From: Liolophura sinensis
Lineage: Eukaryota; Mollusca; Polyplacophora; Chitonida; Chitonidae
NCBI RefSeq assembly: GCF_032854445.1
Contig: NC_088301.1
Span: forward strand, 26,956,402 to 27,020,401
Direction: 5' to 3'
DNA length: 64,000 nucleotides
The translations under genes were made by a program, and so were the position numbers. How positions within the stretch are numbered: the stretch's first letter is position 1; each line of letters begins with the position of its first letter. This document shows positions 14,901-29,900 of the stretch, piece by piece. The notes beneath the pieces are model-generated. The model saw nothing but the letters and a program-made list of their open reading frames with translations, was not told where the DNA came from and did not search any database.

Positions 14901-17900
14901 GGTCCAAATCGCATTAAGGCACTCGGGCCTTTTGCCTACACACTAGCTATAAATATGACATAATGTATCTTCAGTTTGCTTACCTGGCAAACAAGCCTGG
15001 TGACGAGAAAAGTATTAGTGAATGGTCTATGATTCGTTTAACTTTCACTTATCCAAGCCAGTAAAAAACGTGAGCTTGTGCAAAGCACGACTTTTGTGTT
15101 TCATTTTCCAGTTTCTCGACGAAGTATATTAGTGTCAGTGGAAATGTAAAATCGTAACCGCATTCCTGAACAGCAGAAGATGATGTAAGCTCTGGCCAAA
15201 AGCTGTCCTAATATTATAAATTAACCATTTGTGGTGCCTAAGTTATCATGTGTAAGTTCCGTTTTAGCTTTACACTGTATTTAGCACTTAAATTGACTTC
15301 CTCAGAAAAGTCAGTTATTGGTGCATGTAGGTTATGGTTTTTGAATTTATCGAATAATTGCAGAAACAGTCTGCAAACTTCATGCGCTTATTATCATGAT
15401 AATGTGCGAATTAGTAACCATGCCAGGAATTAGAGCGTTTATGACTATTTTTGTTATTCAGAGAGAACAAACAAGGTTGGTGTTGAACAAGGTGGCATTT
15501 GTTACATGTTAGATGAGTTCATATATGAATGTTAGTGTATGTGGTAAAACCCTACAAGGATAATGGTCGGATCCTATGCCCTTCATACGCGGATCCTATG
15601 CCCTTCATATGCGGATCCTATGCCCTTCATACGCGGATCCTATGCCCTTCATACGCAGATCCTACGCCCAGCATGCGTGGATGGTATGGGCATCTCGGCC
15701 ATATGATCGGCGTATGATATGAGCAATATTCCGCCCTTCCTACGTTGAAGTTCTAACCCATATCCGTTCCAGATATATTGTTAGGAACCAGCAGTACTCT
15801 ACATCCTGTGTTCTTTATTCTCCATTGTCTGTCAACCTAGGTCTATTGCATTCTTCCTTCTTTGTCCTCCATTGTCTATCAACCCACGTCTATTGCATTC
15901 TTTCTTCTTTATTCTCCATGGGGTATCACCCCGTGTGTGTTGCTTTATTTGTCAATAATTCTCAATTGTCTATCATGCAATAATCATTCAATATATCCTG
16001 CGGTTATTGCTTTCTTTGTGTATTCTTCATTGTCTATCACACCTTTTCAACTATGTTCTTACATGTGTATTCTCCATTGTCTATCACAGTGTTTCAATTG
16101 CATGTATAATGTTTGCTATTTATTCTCCATTGTTTATCACCCCATGTCAGTTGCATTCTTTGTGTTTTATTCTTCGTTGTCTACCACCTTGTGTTAATTG
16201 AATTCTTTTTTGTTCATTCACCATTTTCTATCATTCCATGTCCCTTGCATGGTGTTATTCTCCTTTCATCTATAACCCCATGTTACATGTAATCTTTCTC
16301 ATCGTTTGTCTATCAGTTTGGCCCAGCAACAGGAAATGAAGGATTTTTTTATGCACTAGAAGAAGGGAAATTAGCTTTTTATGATGTTTGATATATTTCT
16401 ACCAAATCAGCCTTTACTGCATTTTTTTCCCCTCTCTTGATTGTTTCACTCTCAGCCTGCCAGCCGTGTAAGTCTAAGCACCATGTGTGTGACCCTGACA
16501 CTGGTAACTGTGTGTGCCCAGAGAACACAGAGGGAGAGCAGTGTCAGAGCTGTGTCAGTAATACCTGGGGGCTACATCCTGTCAAGGGGTGCAAGGTAAA
16601 CATCAGAATATAAGAACATTCCTTTGTGGAAAAATTTTTTTCAACAAGGTTTCATAACTGGTTTATTATTTCTAAGAATACCTGAAGTACCACACACATG
16701 TGTTTGTAACCATACTCTGTAAAAGTCAATATGTGCAATGGTATAAAATAATTACTGTTTTTTTTTCAATTTCAAGACATGATGAGAATTTCATAAGTAT
16801 GGATGTCTTCAATCCCAGGTGTTAGATTATCCTTAAGTTAAATTACGTACTTACCTAGCTTCCTTTGTAATCATATATGAAAACTTTGCCAAACTTATGT
16901 AGATCTGATTCTTCTAGGTTTGGTTATTTCCTTTGAAGTGTATTAACCCTGGGCTGTTGTTCAAAAGCATATTTGCAGTTAAGCCCAGTATTAATATTAG
17001 TCTGGATTAAAAAAATGGTATTGCTTATTAGTTTTGGACTGAGTTTAATACTTAAGCCTGGTTTAAATTTCAATATTTCTTTGAATTAACTGGTTCCTGA
17101 ATTTACATTTTGTTTTGTTTTTTTCAGCGGTGTGATTGCCATAAATCTGGATCCGTGAACAGCCAGTGTGACCAGCTCACTGGTCAGTGTCTCTGTAAGG
17201 AGGACTATACTGGACAGAACTGTGACCGCTGTCAGTTTGGTTACTATGGTTTCCCAAGCTGTCGCTCATGTTTGTGTAACCAGAATGGAACATTGCCCAC
17301 ACAGTGTGATGGGTCAGGTGCTTGTCAGTGTGACCAGACAGGGGCCTGTCTGTGTAAGGTAAGACTTATTGACCACCATATATTTTTTTTTTCTGTGATA
17401 CAGCAAAGCCAATATATATGGACAAGACTGAGATGACTGAAAAGGTTTAATTATGAGTGATGGTTTGAATTTGAAAGAATTAAGGGATTTCTTGCTGGAG
17501 AAAATACTGAAAATTTTTTCACTTGTTGGTCAGCTTTATGAGTGGAGAAAACTGGATTGCCCTGGCAAGTTATCAACAAACTTTTCCACATGACAAATTA
17601 TATGTACACAGTTTTGGTGGAAGACACAAATGTTAGACTGCCCAAGTGGCCACAACATGGTTATGGTCACCAAAGCCCCACAAACATGTTTTGTATTTAT
17701 GAATTTAATTGTATGAATTTCTTTCATCCTGTATATCATGTATTAAATTAGTTATTAATTATTAATAATTTTGTGTTCTTTAGCAAAATGTGGAAGGCAG
17801 AAGATGCAACCAATGTAGAGCTGGTCACTTTGGTCTACTAGCAGAGAATGTAAATGGCTGTTCTAAATGCTTCTGCTTTGGGAAGACAGACCAGTGTTCT

Positions 17901-20900
17901 CAGGCACTTTACTTCTGGAAAAAGGTGAAAAATCAAATTTAAATATTAAAAACAAACCCACAAACTACTGTGAAATGTGATGTGATGTTTCATGCATTTG
18001 TTTATATAACTGTAGACTGTATCAAGCGAGCCATTCCCTTCTGGCTGGATAGTTCAGTGGATAGAGCAGTGAGGCCAGACACCCTAAGTTGTGAGTTCAA
18101 AACTCACTTGAGCCAGTACTTTCACTGGTCTCAATACATCACTGTTGAAAATTGTATCTACTTACACACCAAGTCATTTTGAGTAAATTGTACTATAAAT
18201 GCTGTGTGTCTTTGTGAAAAATCATTCACTGCATATAATTAGACTGTAACAAGCGAGTTGTTCCTATCTGGCTGGATAGCTCAGTTGCTAGAGTGGTTGG
18301 GCTAGAAGTGGTGACTTCCCATCTCGCTGGATTACCATCAAGTGAGGCTGTACAAACAGTGCTTCATAACGACTAAGTGTGTGCTTTAAAATTCATTATA
18401 CTATTACCAAATTCGGTTCTTTACTTGATTTTAATTTAAATTTTAATTTTACTTATTGGTCACAAATGGGTGCCCTTTGGGTAACTGACCTTTGAATTTC
18501 TGCATTCTACCCATTCTGCACGAATAATTTTCGAATTTCCACATACAAGACATTTAAAGATATTTTCAGACTTGTCACCAGTTTTTATGAGTGATCCTTT
18601 GTCCTGTGTCGTCAGGTGTACGGAAAAGACGCAAAGGTGAACCTGAACGGGCGATCCCCTCACCCTGTGATGCAGAGCCACGGCTACAATGTTATCCCAC
18701 AAGGGGTGTATGATGTCAGTGTCCCTCCGACTGAAATTCTAGAACCATTGTACTGGTCTCTCCCACGTAACTTCACTGGGGATAAGGTATTCACACCACT
18801 GTTTTCACATGTGCCATATTCACATGTTTTGGGCGGCTTTCACATGTGCCATATTCACATGTTTTGGGCGGCTTTCACAAAACTTTGAAAGCCATATTTC
18901 TCATAACTTTTTTCGTAAAAGATGTTCTCTGTTTTATAGAGTCATAAGGCGATGTGATTTATAAGAAAAGTTTCAAAAAGCTCATTTACAAAGTCTTGTG
19001 GATGTGAGCCTGGGAAATATATCGTAGTATATACGGTAGATGTTACTTAAAATGTTACTCCTAAATAAATATATGCGATATCCAGTGGGTGTCCTGTTAA
19101 TTTGCATGTAAAACAGAAATGTTGTTGTTACCAAAAAGGTAATATTTTGGTATTTTTTTTCCTGTCCTCAGGAGTTATGTCAGTAAGGACATATTCATCA
19201 TGTACCACAATTTGAATTTTTTTTTGATTTTAGACGGATTGATATGTTTATTTATTTTTTTTTGTGAATAATTGGTGTTTGTTTTACACATATCCACGAA
19301 TATTTCATTTTCATGTACATATTATGACAGCTGTGGGTTTGTGAGTGATGAAAAAGGATGACGGACTAGCTAGAGATAAAGAAACGACTGTGACTTGTAA
19401 GCAAAAATGTTTTTTGATACGCTTTAGGTACTATCGTACCGTGGTCACCTGGAGTACCGCCTGCTGTTCCATGCTCCTGTGTCAGAGGTTGACGGGTCAG
19501 CTGATTGGGCCGAGGATACAGCCACCTTCTCAGAAGTCACAGCGGTGCTGAGAGGTCGTGGGATAGTGTTGGAGCACGCGGTGATCTCAGGTTACTACCT
19601 AATGTGGAGAATTTGGTGCAGGTGGTCTTTTCTGAGGTAGGTTCTTGTATGGTGACTTCAGTAAGGTTTGACAAAAAACTGAAAAAAAATTCTTTGAAGA
19701 AAGTTAATTTGCATGTTGAAAATGACAGGCTGTTTGCACATATGGTAGTTATAAGAATAAAACATCAAACAAAAACAAAATGAAAAAGCCGATTGTTTTG
19801 CTTTGAAGATGTATTTCCAACTGGGGTATTGAACCTATAGTTTTTCAGAAGATATTTAATATTTTCTTCGGTAATTCTTTTCATATCTTAAGGGAAACAT
19901 AAACTAAAGTAAATTAACCAAATGAAACATTTGGGAAACTTCCTTTTAGTGTGCTTCTAGTCCTGCCAGTGGTATGCCACTGGCTAGCCCATGGAATAGT
20001 AGTGGCCTGGATGTTGAATGTTGGCTGCTCACCATTCCTGTAAAACGCTCAGTCAACTCATCTACACTTTCTGCAGAGGATTGATTTCTAATGCTGTGTT
20101 AAAGGGGACACCACAGGTGTACTGATGGTGAGCTATTGACTTGCCAGTGACAGATCTTTTATCTGATTGATACTAAGTAAAGTCACCCAGCAGCCGTGCA
20201 ATCGTCTCGAGTTCTCTCCAGTTGTACGTGGAAAGGTCTGCCAGCAACTTGCTGATGATATTGTGTTTCCTGTGAACTCTGTCCGATTTCCTTTCACCTT
20301 AATGCTGCCTGCCATTATACTTTTCAAATACTCTTGAAGATGGCACAAAACTCCAATCATGTAAATAATACAGGCAACATTTTACACAATTGGATATTTC
20401 CCAATGTTGCAGGAGTACTGGGTAATGGAGGGGCAGCCAAGCCAGTCTGTAAGCAGACCCATGTTGATGGCGGTTCTCTCTGACCTGGAGGATGTATACA
20501 TCCTAGCGGCTCCCTCAGCCTACAACTATTATGTCCAGTAAGTACCGTGCTAAATTCTCTTCTCAGTTTTTACACCTCGAACAAAATTGACCTTGAAGTA
20601 TTGGCCTAAAAGTGAGTTTTTTTTTTTTTTTGTTTTTTGTTTGCTTTTTTTGACTGATCTTTGATCGTTTAATTATGTTATATTTTGGGGCAGACTTTTG
20701 AACTATTTAAGCAATTTTCATCAGAGATGTACCTTGTCATGCCGAAAAATTTTTTTATTTTCATTAACTTTCACCTATCTTTTCAAGGTCATTAGACAAC
20801 TGTGCTTTTAGTGGCAAGGCATTTAAAGCATGGCATGGTATTATTTTAAGATGCAGTCGAGTCTTAAAAATTATGATGTTAAGGTAATGTTGACTAAACC

Positions 20901-23900
20901 TGGGGTTTTACCTATGTATCAGAAAATATTCCTGAAAAAAAGGACACGCGTTCTATTTTTCCTGGAAATGAAACAATAATGCAGCTCACCTTGATACAGG
21001 CTCTTAGGGTTGTCCCTGGAGATAGCAACTGAAGACATGAGTGCTGGGTTATCTGCCCTTGGCATTGAGCTCTGTCAATGTCCAGCCTTATACAGTGGCT
21101 CCTCTTGTCAGGTAAGATTGGTATTCCAGGTAACGGTGTTTGTACAAATATTAAAACAGAATATGTAGCAGTGCCTTGGACTTCATCAACATATGGAGGG
21201 GAAAAAAGCCATTGTGATACAAATTTATTTTCAAAGCTCTGCTTCATAGATCTTCCTGCGTATGTGGGAATGTCTGTCAGCACCCTGTGGATGGTTGTGG
21301 GGCTCTGCACGGTTTCCACCCACCATAATGCTGGCCGCCATCGTATAAGTGAAGTATTCTTGAGTACGGCGTAAAACACCAATCAAATAAATAAATAAAA
21401 TAAATAGATCTTCCTGAATCAAATATGACATTTGGGTGAATGTGTGTTGCAAGAATTACTTGTTCAAGAAAGATTAGGCCACATGAGGAATATCATAGCT
21501 GCATGAGACAAGAATATATAAAAACCTATCCATCATCCTACTACAAGAAACATGATGCTAACGTAGAAGTAATGGATGTTATTTACATATGTGTATTAAG
21601 AATATTTGACTTATAATGACATGGTCAGGATTATAGTGTACATAAAACATTGCAAGCAAGATTAAAACATGCAAGCTCACTAGTCCAGTCAAATTGGAAA
21701 AATATATAGCTACTTTTGTGAGGTGTCTGTGTACTAAGATTTTAAAAACCTGTGTGTTTTTTAATTGTCAGCTTCCAGGTTCAGGTTTTTACAGAGACTC
21801 TTCCCAGGATTCTGTAGACTGGTCAAACCTATCTAACATCACCCTGGGGATGAGGCTGTGTGAATGTAACAACCACAGTCACCATTGTGATCCGTACTCA
21901 GGGGGTTGTCAGGTAATCAAGTGGAATAAAGTTGTAATTATTTTCATCAGGGCAAAATTTGGAGGTCATCTTTGGTTAGTTGATATTTTGAGGTCAACCA
22001 TGGTTATTTTTGATGGGCAAAATTTGGAGATCTACAGTGGTTATTTTGGGGATTAACAGTGATTATTTTAGGGATTAACAGGGATTATTTTAGTGATCAA
22101 CAGTGATTATTTTGGAGGCTCCATGGGATCATTGTAGAAAAGGGTTTATAGAGCTTAATTACATTGGTGACCAGTGTAGTTGATTGTAGAGGAAGCATTT
22201 GTTTTTTTGGTTTTTTGGTAAATATTCTGCCACAGTACAGATTATAAATATTAGAATGATTTCCATTCTGTCTACTGTAATTTTTCAACTTTTTCTCATG
22301 TTTGCAAGATGTTTCTTTAAGCATACATGTATTCCGAAGGCATTATTCTGTGTAGGCTGATAAAAGTATACTTTTTGTGAAGCCCTCAAATTGACCAATC
22401 CAAGCAATGTAGTTGTGTCTCCAAAATGTAATCATAAATATGCATAAATTGCACTAAAAGTTGTTCTTTGATATGCGAAAAGGTAGTACATCATCACTAT
22501 ATAACCACTCATAGATGCATGCAATTCGTGACTTCTGTTACTTTCAATTACCAGTGTTTAACAGTGAAATTCCATATATCCAGTTCCATCATACATCATT
22601 TCAGTCATGTTCACATCATACCACTGGTGCACATTGTGAAAATTGTGAATCTGGTTACTATGACAATGGGCCGCGGAATCAGCCAAATTTCTGTGAGAGG
22701 TGTGCCTGTCCACTGAAGATGAACTCAAACAAGTAAGATTTTAGTGTTTAAAACTTTACATCTACTCTGAAATATTTATTATAAAGCTATGCAACTGACT
22801 TGTTTATTAATATCAAATGTATCAGAAAACAGTAACATATCTTCTTTTTTTGTTTTGTTTTTATCATTTCTATTTTTTAGAGGAGTGAAGGGAGGGTGCA
22901 AGGAGGTTTATAAATTTTCTTTTAAGAGTATCTTTCTGATTTTATCATATTAATTTCAGTTTTTTATGTCCAAGTCCTATCTGAAATGTGGGACATCTTT
23001 TAAATAATTTTGGAATTTAGAGTTTTTAATAATTTTTTCTTTCAGCTTTAGCCCGACATGTTATAGTTATGGAGAAGATTATGTCTGTAACAATTGCTCT
23101 GAGGGAACTACGGGTCAACACTGTGAACGGTAATGTTAACAAAACTATGGAAATTGTGATACACATCAGTAAGGTAGTTAAAATCATAAGTATGCCCCTA
23201 GCATAGCTTATGTAGAGATCTGTTGAACAATCTTAGACTGGCAAAAGTTAGATTAGACTGACTAAAATATGTGATGATGCCTTAGGAAAGGTACAGAAAA
23301 ACTTTCGTTATTTATACGTGATAATTTCATTGAGCTGTTCATTATCAAGCCTTCTAAATGAGTGGTGAGCCAGGTTAGTCATATTACTGCTGAATTTGTA
23401 CGCTTGGTTCATTAGTTGACACTTGGCATGAGGTGTTAGTAAAATGGGACTGGTTTCTCCAACATGGTTTTTCACTGAAGCAGCACTGTAAATGTTACTG
23501 CATTTGGCCCAGCTTGATACATACACATGAAGACACTGTTGTCATATTTTAAAATAAAATGTAATTTGATTTTTGAATTGGTTTTGAATAGTTTGTATTT
23601 ACTTGCAATTAATCTCAGAAGAGTATCTCCACACTGAGAGCTGAAGGTTTTAATATGCATACTGTTAACATCCCATGTATTGGAGACAGTCTGAAATCTG
23701 TGATGTTCATTGTAGGTGCCTTCCTGGTTTCTATGGTGACCCAACAGTGGAAGGTGACCGATGTCATCCATGTACTTGTAACATTGATGGCGCTCTGAGT
23801 CGGACATGTGATCCCGTCTCAGGACAGTGTCGCTGTCGGCCTGGCCTCAGTGGAAGGTCATGTGATCAATGTAGACCTAGGCACGCTCTCATTGGTGGCC

Positions 23901-26900
23901 GATGTAAACGTAGGTTTTTATGTAGCATATAATACATACATTTTGCCATTGATACGCCTTTTTTCCAAGCCAAAATACACAACATGAAGTGGCAAAAAGA
24001 AATGTAGCTGAGCCAAGGTGGAAAATAAAAATACATCATCATGCAGTCGATATAGCTTTTCCTGAGCAATTGTCCTGAATAAGACTTTACAATTTGCATC
24101 TTGTCTGCATTGCTGGCATTTAATATTAAACTATATTTATTTATGTGTTGTTTTGTATTAATTTTATTTCTTTGTCTTTTTTTTTCTATTAAGTATACTT
24201 ACAAATATTGATCAAATTTAGTTTCAAATGTGCTTTTAAAGACTTCATTCAACTGATTAAATGATATTGTTCACCCTGGGGAAAACTTTGCTGTATTAAA
24301 TTTATACATACATGGAGAACAAGTGTTATCCTCTCACCACCTCACATTCAAATTGTTCTTGCATGCATGTAATGATAAATTGAGTGCTTGTTGAACTAGG
24401 ATTCGGAATAACACTAATCAAACAAATAAATAAAATAAATTGTCCCCTTGTAGCTTGTGATGAGGGCTGCACAGGTATACTGATGGCCGAGTCAGACCTA
24501 CTGGATGTCTCCCTGGCTGAAGTCCTGAAGGTCAACCTGACTGATCTCCCACCCCCATTTCTCAGAGCAGAGCATATCCTGAACATCACCAGAGATTTAC
24601 AGGTTAGATCTCTGTCACTATATTTACCATGGTAAAATGCAGAATGTTTATACTTTCTAGTAGGATGTTTATATTTGTTGTGCTGTGATATTCCAGTGAA
24701 GGTACATTATGACTGACTGGTATTTAGATGGATAAGCACTACTAGTGAAAACAAGTGTAAATTCAAAATAGCTCAAAAAGTTGATAACTTGCACTCATGT
24801 CCCCTTGTTAAGTAGATGGACAACGTTAAATGACAAGATCAAAAAAGGATATTTTTAGAAGCAAATAAATGTCAGAAAATATGAATTTTTGGAGGTAAAA
24901 CTTGGATTTTTTCATGTAATGTTGTCAGGTGAAGTTGGCTGCTGCTGAGATGGCGGAGTTGTTCCCCTTGACTGACCTTATAAAAGACGCAGAGGATAAT
25001 GTGACAGCTCTGCTAGTTTGGGTAAGATTTTTGAGCTTGTGGAGTATGCAGTCTGTCCCCCCCTCCCCCCACCCCCCACAATTCATGTTTATTTGGGATG
25101 GAGGCTTTATAACTTAGTTTTGACACTCAGCATAAACACCAATCAAATACATAAATAAGTCAAATGATCAAATGTTCTTGGTGCACAATTAAGGGGAGAT
25201 AACCCTGAGTTGGAAATGGGCAGACATATTTTTCCATGGATAACTAATTGGGAAAAGAACATTTACAGGAAAATGGATGAAATATTGAAAAAGTATGTTT
25301 AAAATTTTTGTGGTGTAATTGTTGCAGGCTGAAGATGCTATAAAGCAGGGTGCCCAAGATAGTAACAACAGTGCCCTGCTGATAACTGAAGCCACTAACA
25401 CCCAGTCTGCTGTCACCGAGCTGCTTGTCCAGTTACAGGGTAGGTGTGCACATGTGATCAGTTACTCTAAACAAATCACCTCATTTGCATTTGATAACCT
25501 TCATTATAGCACCGGTGTTTTGTTTTCAACCCAGGAGCTTCTCACCAATGAGGTCGCAGTAAGTTCAAGTCCTGCTCATGCTGGCTTCCTCTTCGGCTGT
25601 ATGTGGGAAGGTCTGACAGAAACCTGCGGGTGGTTGTAGGTTTCCTCCAAGCTTTGCCCGGTTTCTGTCCACCATAATGCTGGTCACCGTCGTATAAGTG
25701 AAATATTCTTGAGTAGGGCGTAAAACACCAATTAAATAAATAGATTGTTTTATTTCTTAGTGCATTTTCATCAACTTTTGTCATTTGTGATATATGTAAA
25801 TCATTGCAATGTGCCTTGATACTGATCTGTTGAAATCAACCTCTTCTGAAACAGCAGTGGAAAAGACTGTTTTTGTTGTTCTGCTTGTTTGTTGCATTAA
25901 TTTGGATGAAATATAAGAAAGATATAAATATATAAAATATCACCTCGTTTAACGTCGTACTTAAAATCCATTCCTTTCATAGTACTCAGAGACCTACACA
26001 CATTGAGAAAGAAATGGCAATATTTATGAGATATTAGGTTAATCCTTATGATATGCGTTAAATCAAAACTGCTACACTGTCAATGCATTTTTACCTGTCA
26101 TTACCCTGAACTGTTATAGTATTGCTACATTTGTACCTGTCATTAGCCCAAATTGTGGCATTATCCCTACATTTGTACCTATCAGTACCCTAAACTGTTA
26201 CATTATTGCTGCATTAGTACCTGTCATTATCCCAAACAGTTACATTATTGCTACATTTGTATTCCTCATTAGCCCTAACCATTGCATTATCCCTACATTT
26301 GTTCCTGCCATTAGCCCAGAACTGTTACATTATCACCACATTTACACCTGTCATTAGCCCAAACTGTTACATTATCCCTACATTTGTATCAGTCATTACT
26401 CTAAACTGTTACATTATCACTACATTTGTATCAGTCATTACTTTAAACTGTTACATAATCCCTACATTTGCTTCAGTCATTACTCTAAACTGTTACATTA
26501 TCCTACATTTGTTCTTGTGTGTTGTTATAGGTGATATTCAGAGTTTGGATGGCCTGGTGGAAAAGCTGTTACTGAACGGCTCAGGCTTGAATCTGACTGC
26601 AGCTCTCCCTCAAGCTCGCAGCCTCCTCTCACTGATACTGAACAAGACATTTAAGGTGTATGACAAGGCAGCAAACAAAGAGATGGGGTAAGACGGGGAG
26701 AATGGGACCAGGGAGGTAGATCATTATTCTTGCTGACTGAACAACAGCATGATGTTGGGAGTCAAGCCGATCCTGAGATTGTGGTTCAAATCCTACTGTC
26801 TACTTTTATTTTATATTTGGGATATATTTGTTACTATTTTGTTACGATATTGAGACTTTTTTGATGGTCTGGATTTTTCTCAGTTCACTACTCTTTGAAC

Positions 26901-29900
26901 CCTGGTTATTGTTATGACTAATTTTGGACTCTAAGTTTGTTAGGGTACTTTAAACTCTGTCCCTTACCTTGCAGATTAGCTAAAGACACACTGATGAATG
27001 CCAAAGGATTAGAAAAGAGTGAATTTAATATTTCTGCTCTGGAGTCTTCCTTGAAACAGCTACGTGATCAACTGAATAACCTGCAAACCCTGTTAAATGA
27101 GTCAGCTTATGGCCGATTGGCTGCAGACGACCTGAACTTAGATAGTGGAATAGTCTACAATAAAACTAAGGTAAGAGAGGTTGTGGATATGGTGGAGTAA
27201 GTGAAATTGAGGTACTGATGACCTCTGATTTTCATTGTTTACTGGCTTGCCATTCATGATCTTAAATTAAAATAAGATTTTAAATAAATGTATTTACATA
27301 ATTGTTTGAAATTTTTTTCTGGAGTCAATCGGTTTACCACTCACAAATATATTTTGATAATCGGCTAAGGTAAAAATTTGTAAGTTCATATTTGGCAACA
27401 CCCTAATTTGAATCAATTATATTGTTTCCTCCCAACACAATACTGGCCGCCGCAGTATATGTAAAATATTCTTGAGTACAACGTAAAAAACCGATCAAAT
27501 AAATAAATCAAATAAGTAAATCAATTGTTTGTGTTTCAAACTTACAGCATGTCATTTGTTTCAGAGAATACATTCACAGCTTGAGGGAAATTTGACTGAT
27601 GTGAATACACTCTTTGATGACAGCAAGTTTTACAAGAACGAAGGAGAAAGACTGGTGGCTGAAGCAGTTGTCGATTTGGAGGTAAACTTCTTTTGACTTT
27701 GAAAGTTATCATTCATTCCTGTGTATGGTGAATTTAACTACAGTGTGTGAGAAATTTTGAATCAAATTTGTATTTACTGTGGAACTGAAACCTGATTTAT
27801 TTATTTATTTGATTGATGTTTTACACCATACTCAAGAATATTTCACTTATACGATGGTGACCAGCATTATGGTGGGAGGAAACCGGTCAGTGCCTGGGGG
27901 AAACCCACGATCATCCGCAAGTTGCAGGCAGACACAGTAGTAGAAGCTAGTTTTTAAGAATTTAAGTTTTTTTTACTGAGGAAATTTTTTTCAGAACTGA
28001 AACCTCTTCTTTCACCACTAGTAGAAGCTAGTATATTGACACATATTTAATATCAGCAGAACACTATATCTACAATGGAGTAGCGAATAGAGTATCTGCC
28101 TCGTAATTTGCTACGGTTTAAGCATTTATAGGAACAGTGAGACTAAAACCCTAACTGAGGTAAATTGACAAGAGGCCATATTTCATTGGTTAGGCGTGAT
28201 CTTTTGCTGCGCTATCACACTCTCAGCACTTCTCTGGTTTCATTCCTATGCCGTAGTCTTTTTATATTGTATAAAGCTGTTTTGTAAGGTTTAATCTTGA
28301 GTGGAGTGATACATACATGTAAGACTTTGATAATTGGTAATCTTGGTACTATTTTGTTTGATGTGGTATTGTTGAAGGGAGATGTTAAACCCAAACACAC
28401 AGAACAGTGTATCAGCTTTAGAAGGCTGAATTAAATAGCCATGTTTACTATATAAAGCTGAGAGTAGAACAGATCCAAAAATATTAGGCTTATGAAGCCT
28501 TCATTTAGTGTTAATTCTTTCTTTCCTTTTCAGTCGTCTGAGAAGAAACTAGACATATTGCGTACAGCCTCTGACCAGTTGGATGTGAAAGGGGAGGTAA
28601 TCAGTACAGAACTGGAGCGTTCCCATCAGCTGGTGAATCAGTCGTGGGAGCATGCTTATCGTCTCCTGGAACTCGCCCAAACTCTCAACAGGTAACGTGA
28701 TAACTATGTTCTATTATCATATTATCATTGTAGCATGACCATGAGATAGATGTCTCGAGTGCACATGATGAAGATTTCTTTACTGTGGAACAAAACAAAC
28801 CCTCATGGCTAGCCCACTTTAACCCATCTGCAGTATTCTTTCCCTGCTTGCTTGCAAGGATTGCTCTCTCAGAGGACGGTTGGACAGATCGCTGGCTAAG
28901 TTCGTGGCTACCAAGAAGTAATTGTAGCAGTCAACACAACGTCATTGGCAGTCACACACAATGTCCGCAAATTAGGTGAACCTGTGTTACACCTAAAACT
29001 GTACATAGACTTATACAGTATCATGTTGAAAATGTGGAAATAATTTCACCTAAGGGATTAAAATTTAATTGAATTATGCTTTGAATCTGCATTGTTGTGT
29101 AAATCGTCATGTGCTTTTTGATTACATATATATTTTACTTGTTCTGTACATATGTACTGATGTGCACTTGAAACTGCTGTGTGGATGTGTGCTCGAAACT
29201 GCTGTGTGGATGTGTGCTCGAAACTGCTGCTTGGGTGTGTGCTCAAAACTGCTGTCTGGATGTGTGATCGAAACTGCTGCCTGGATGTGTGCTGGAAACT
29301 GCTGCCTGGATGTGTGCTGGAAACAGCTGCCTTAATGTGTGCTGGAAATGTGCTGGAAACTGTTGCTTGGATGTGTGTTCGAAACTGCTTTGTGGATGTG
29401 CGCTGGAAACTGCTGTCTAGATGTGCACTGGAAACTGCTGTCTGGATGTGGGCTGGAAACTGTAGCTTGCTGTGGGGTGACCCACCTGTTTGATAGTCAT
29501 GCTGAAAAGTTCGATCCATATCTGGAAACACTTTTTTTTTTCGAATATTGGATTTATTTGTTTGACTATTGTTCAATGGCATATTAAGGAATTTGTCACC
29601 TATACGAAGGCAGTCAGGTTTATGGGTGAAGGAAACAGGGATCCTTAGGGTAAAACCACCGACTTTTGACAAGCTATTGATGAAGTTTTCTGCTTGTGAT
29701 GTACAATTATTGGATTAAAATCTGAACAGTCAAACAAAAACTGAACATTGATGGATATTAAGTACATTTCCTGCATGCTGTCTGCAGAACTATATGGCCA
29801 TGCCTGACCCAATTTGAATTTTATTAATCCTGAACATAGGCATACATGTATTTATTTGTAATACCTGATTATTAATGTCTTTTCCAGTTGTTGGCAGTTC

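Noticed and set aside
18043-18115. A functional tRNA gene
   Set aside because: The T arm is good, but the anticodon stem does not pair and a decayed second copy with the same leader is nearby.
19572-19590. RGD tripeptide (ARGDLR) in exon 21
   Set aside because: It appears only in the shifted frame. The upstream frame still looks like L4 sequence ([12 protein letters not shown]) past this point, so the RGD is probably not translated. It would be real only if the missing base lies upstream of 19572.
19581-19590. gtgatctcag as a tiny intron that might fix the exon 21 frameshift
   Set aside because: Ten bases is far too short for an intron, and removing it leaves the wrong phase and a stop.
29058-29672. 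204-codon minus-strand and about 100-codon plus-strand open frames
   Set aside because: They are translations of the 25-bp minisatellite in intron 34 plus flank.
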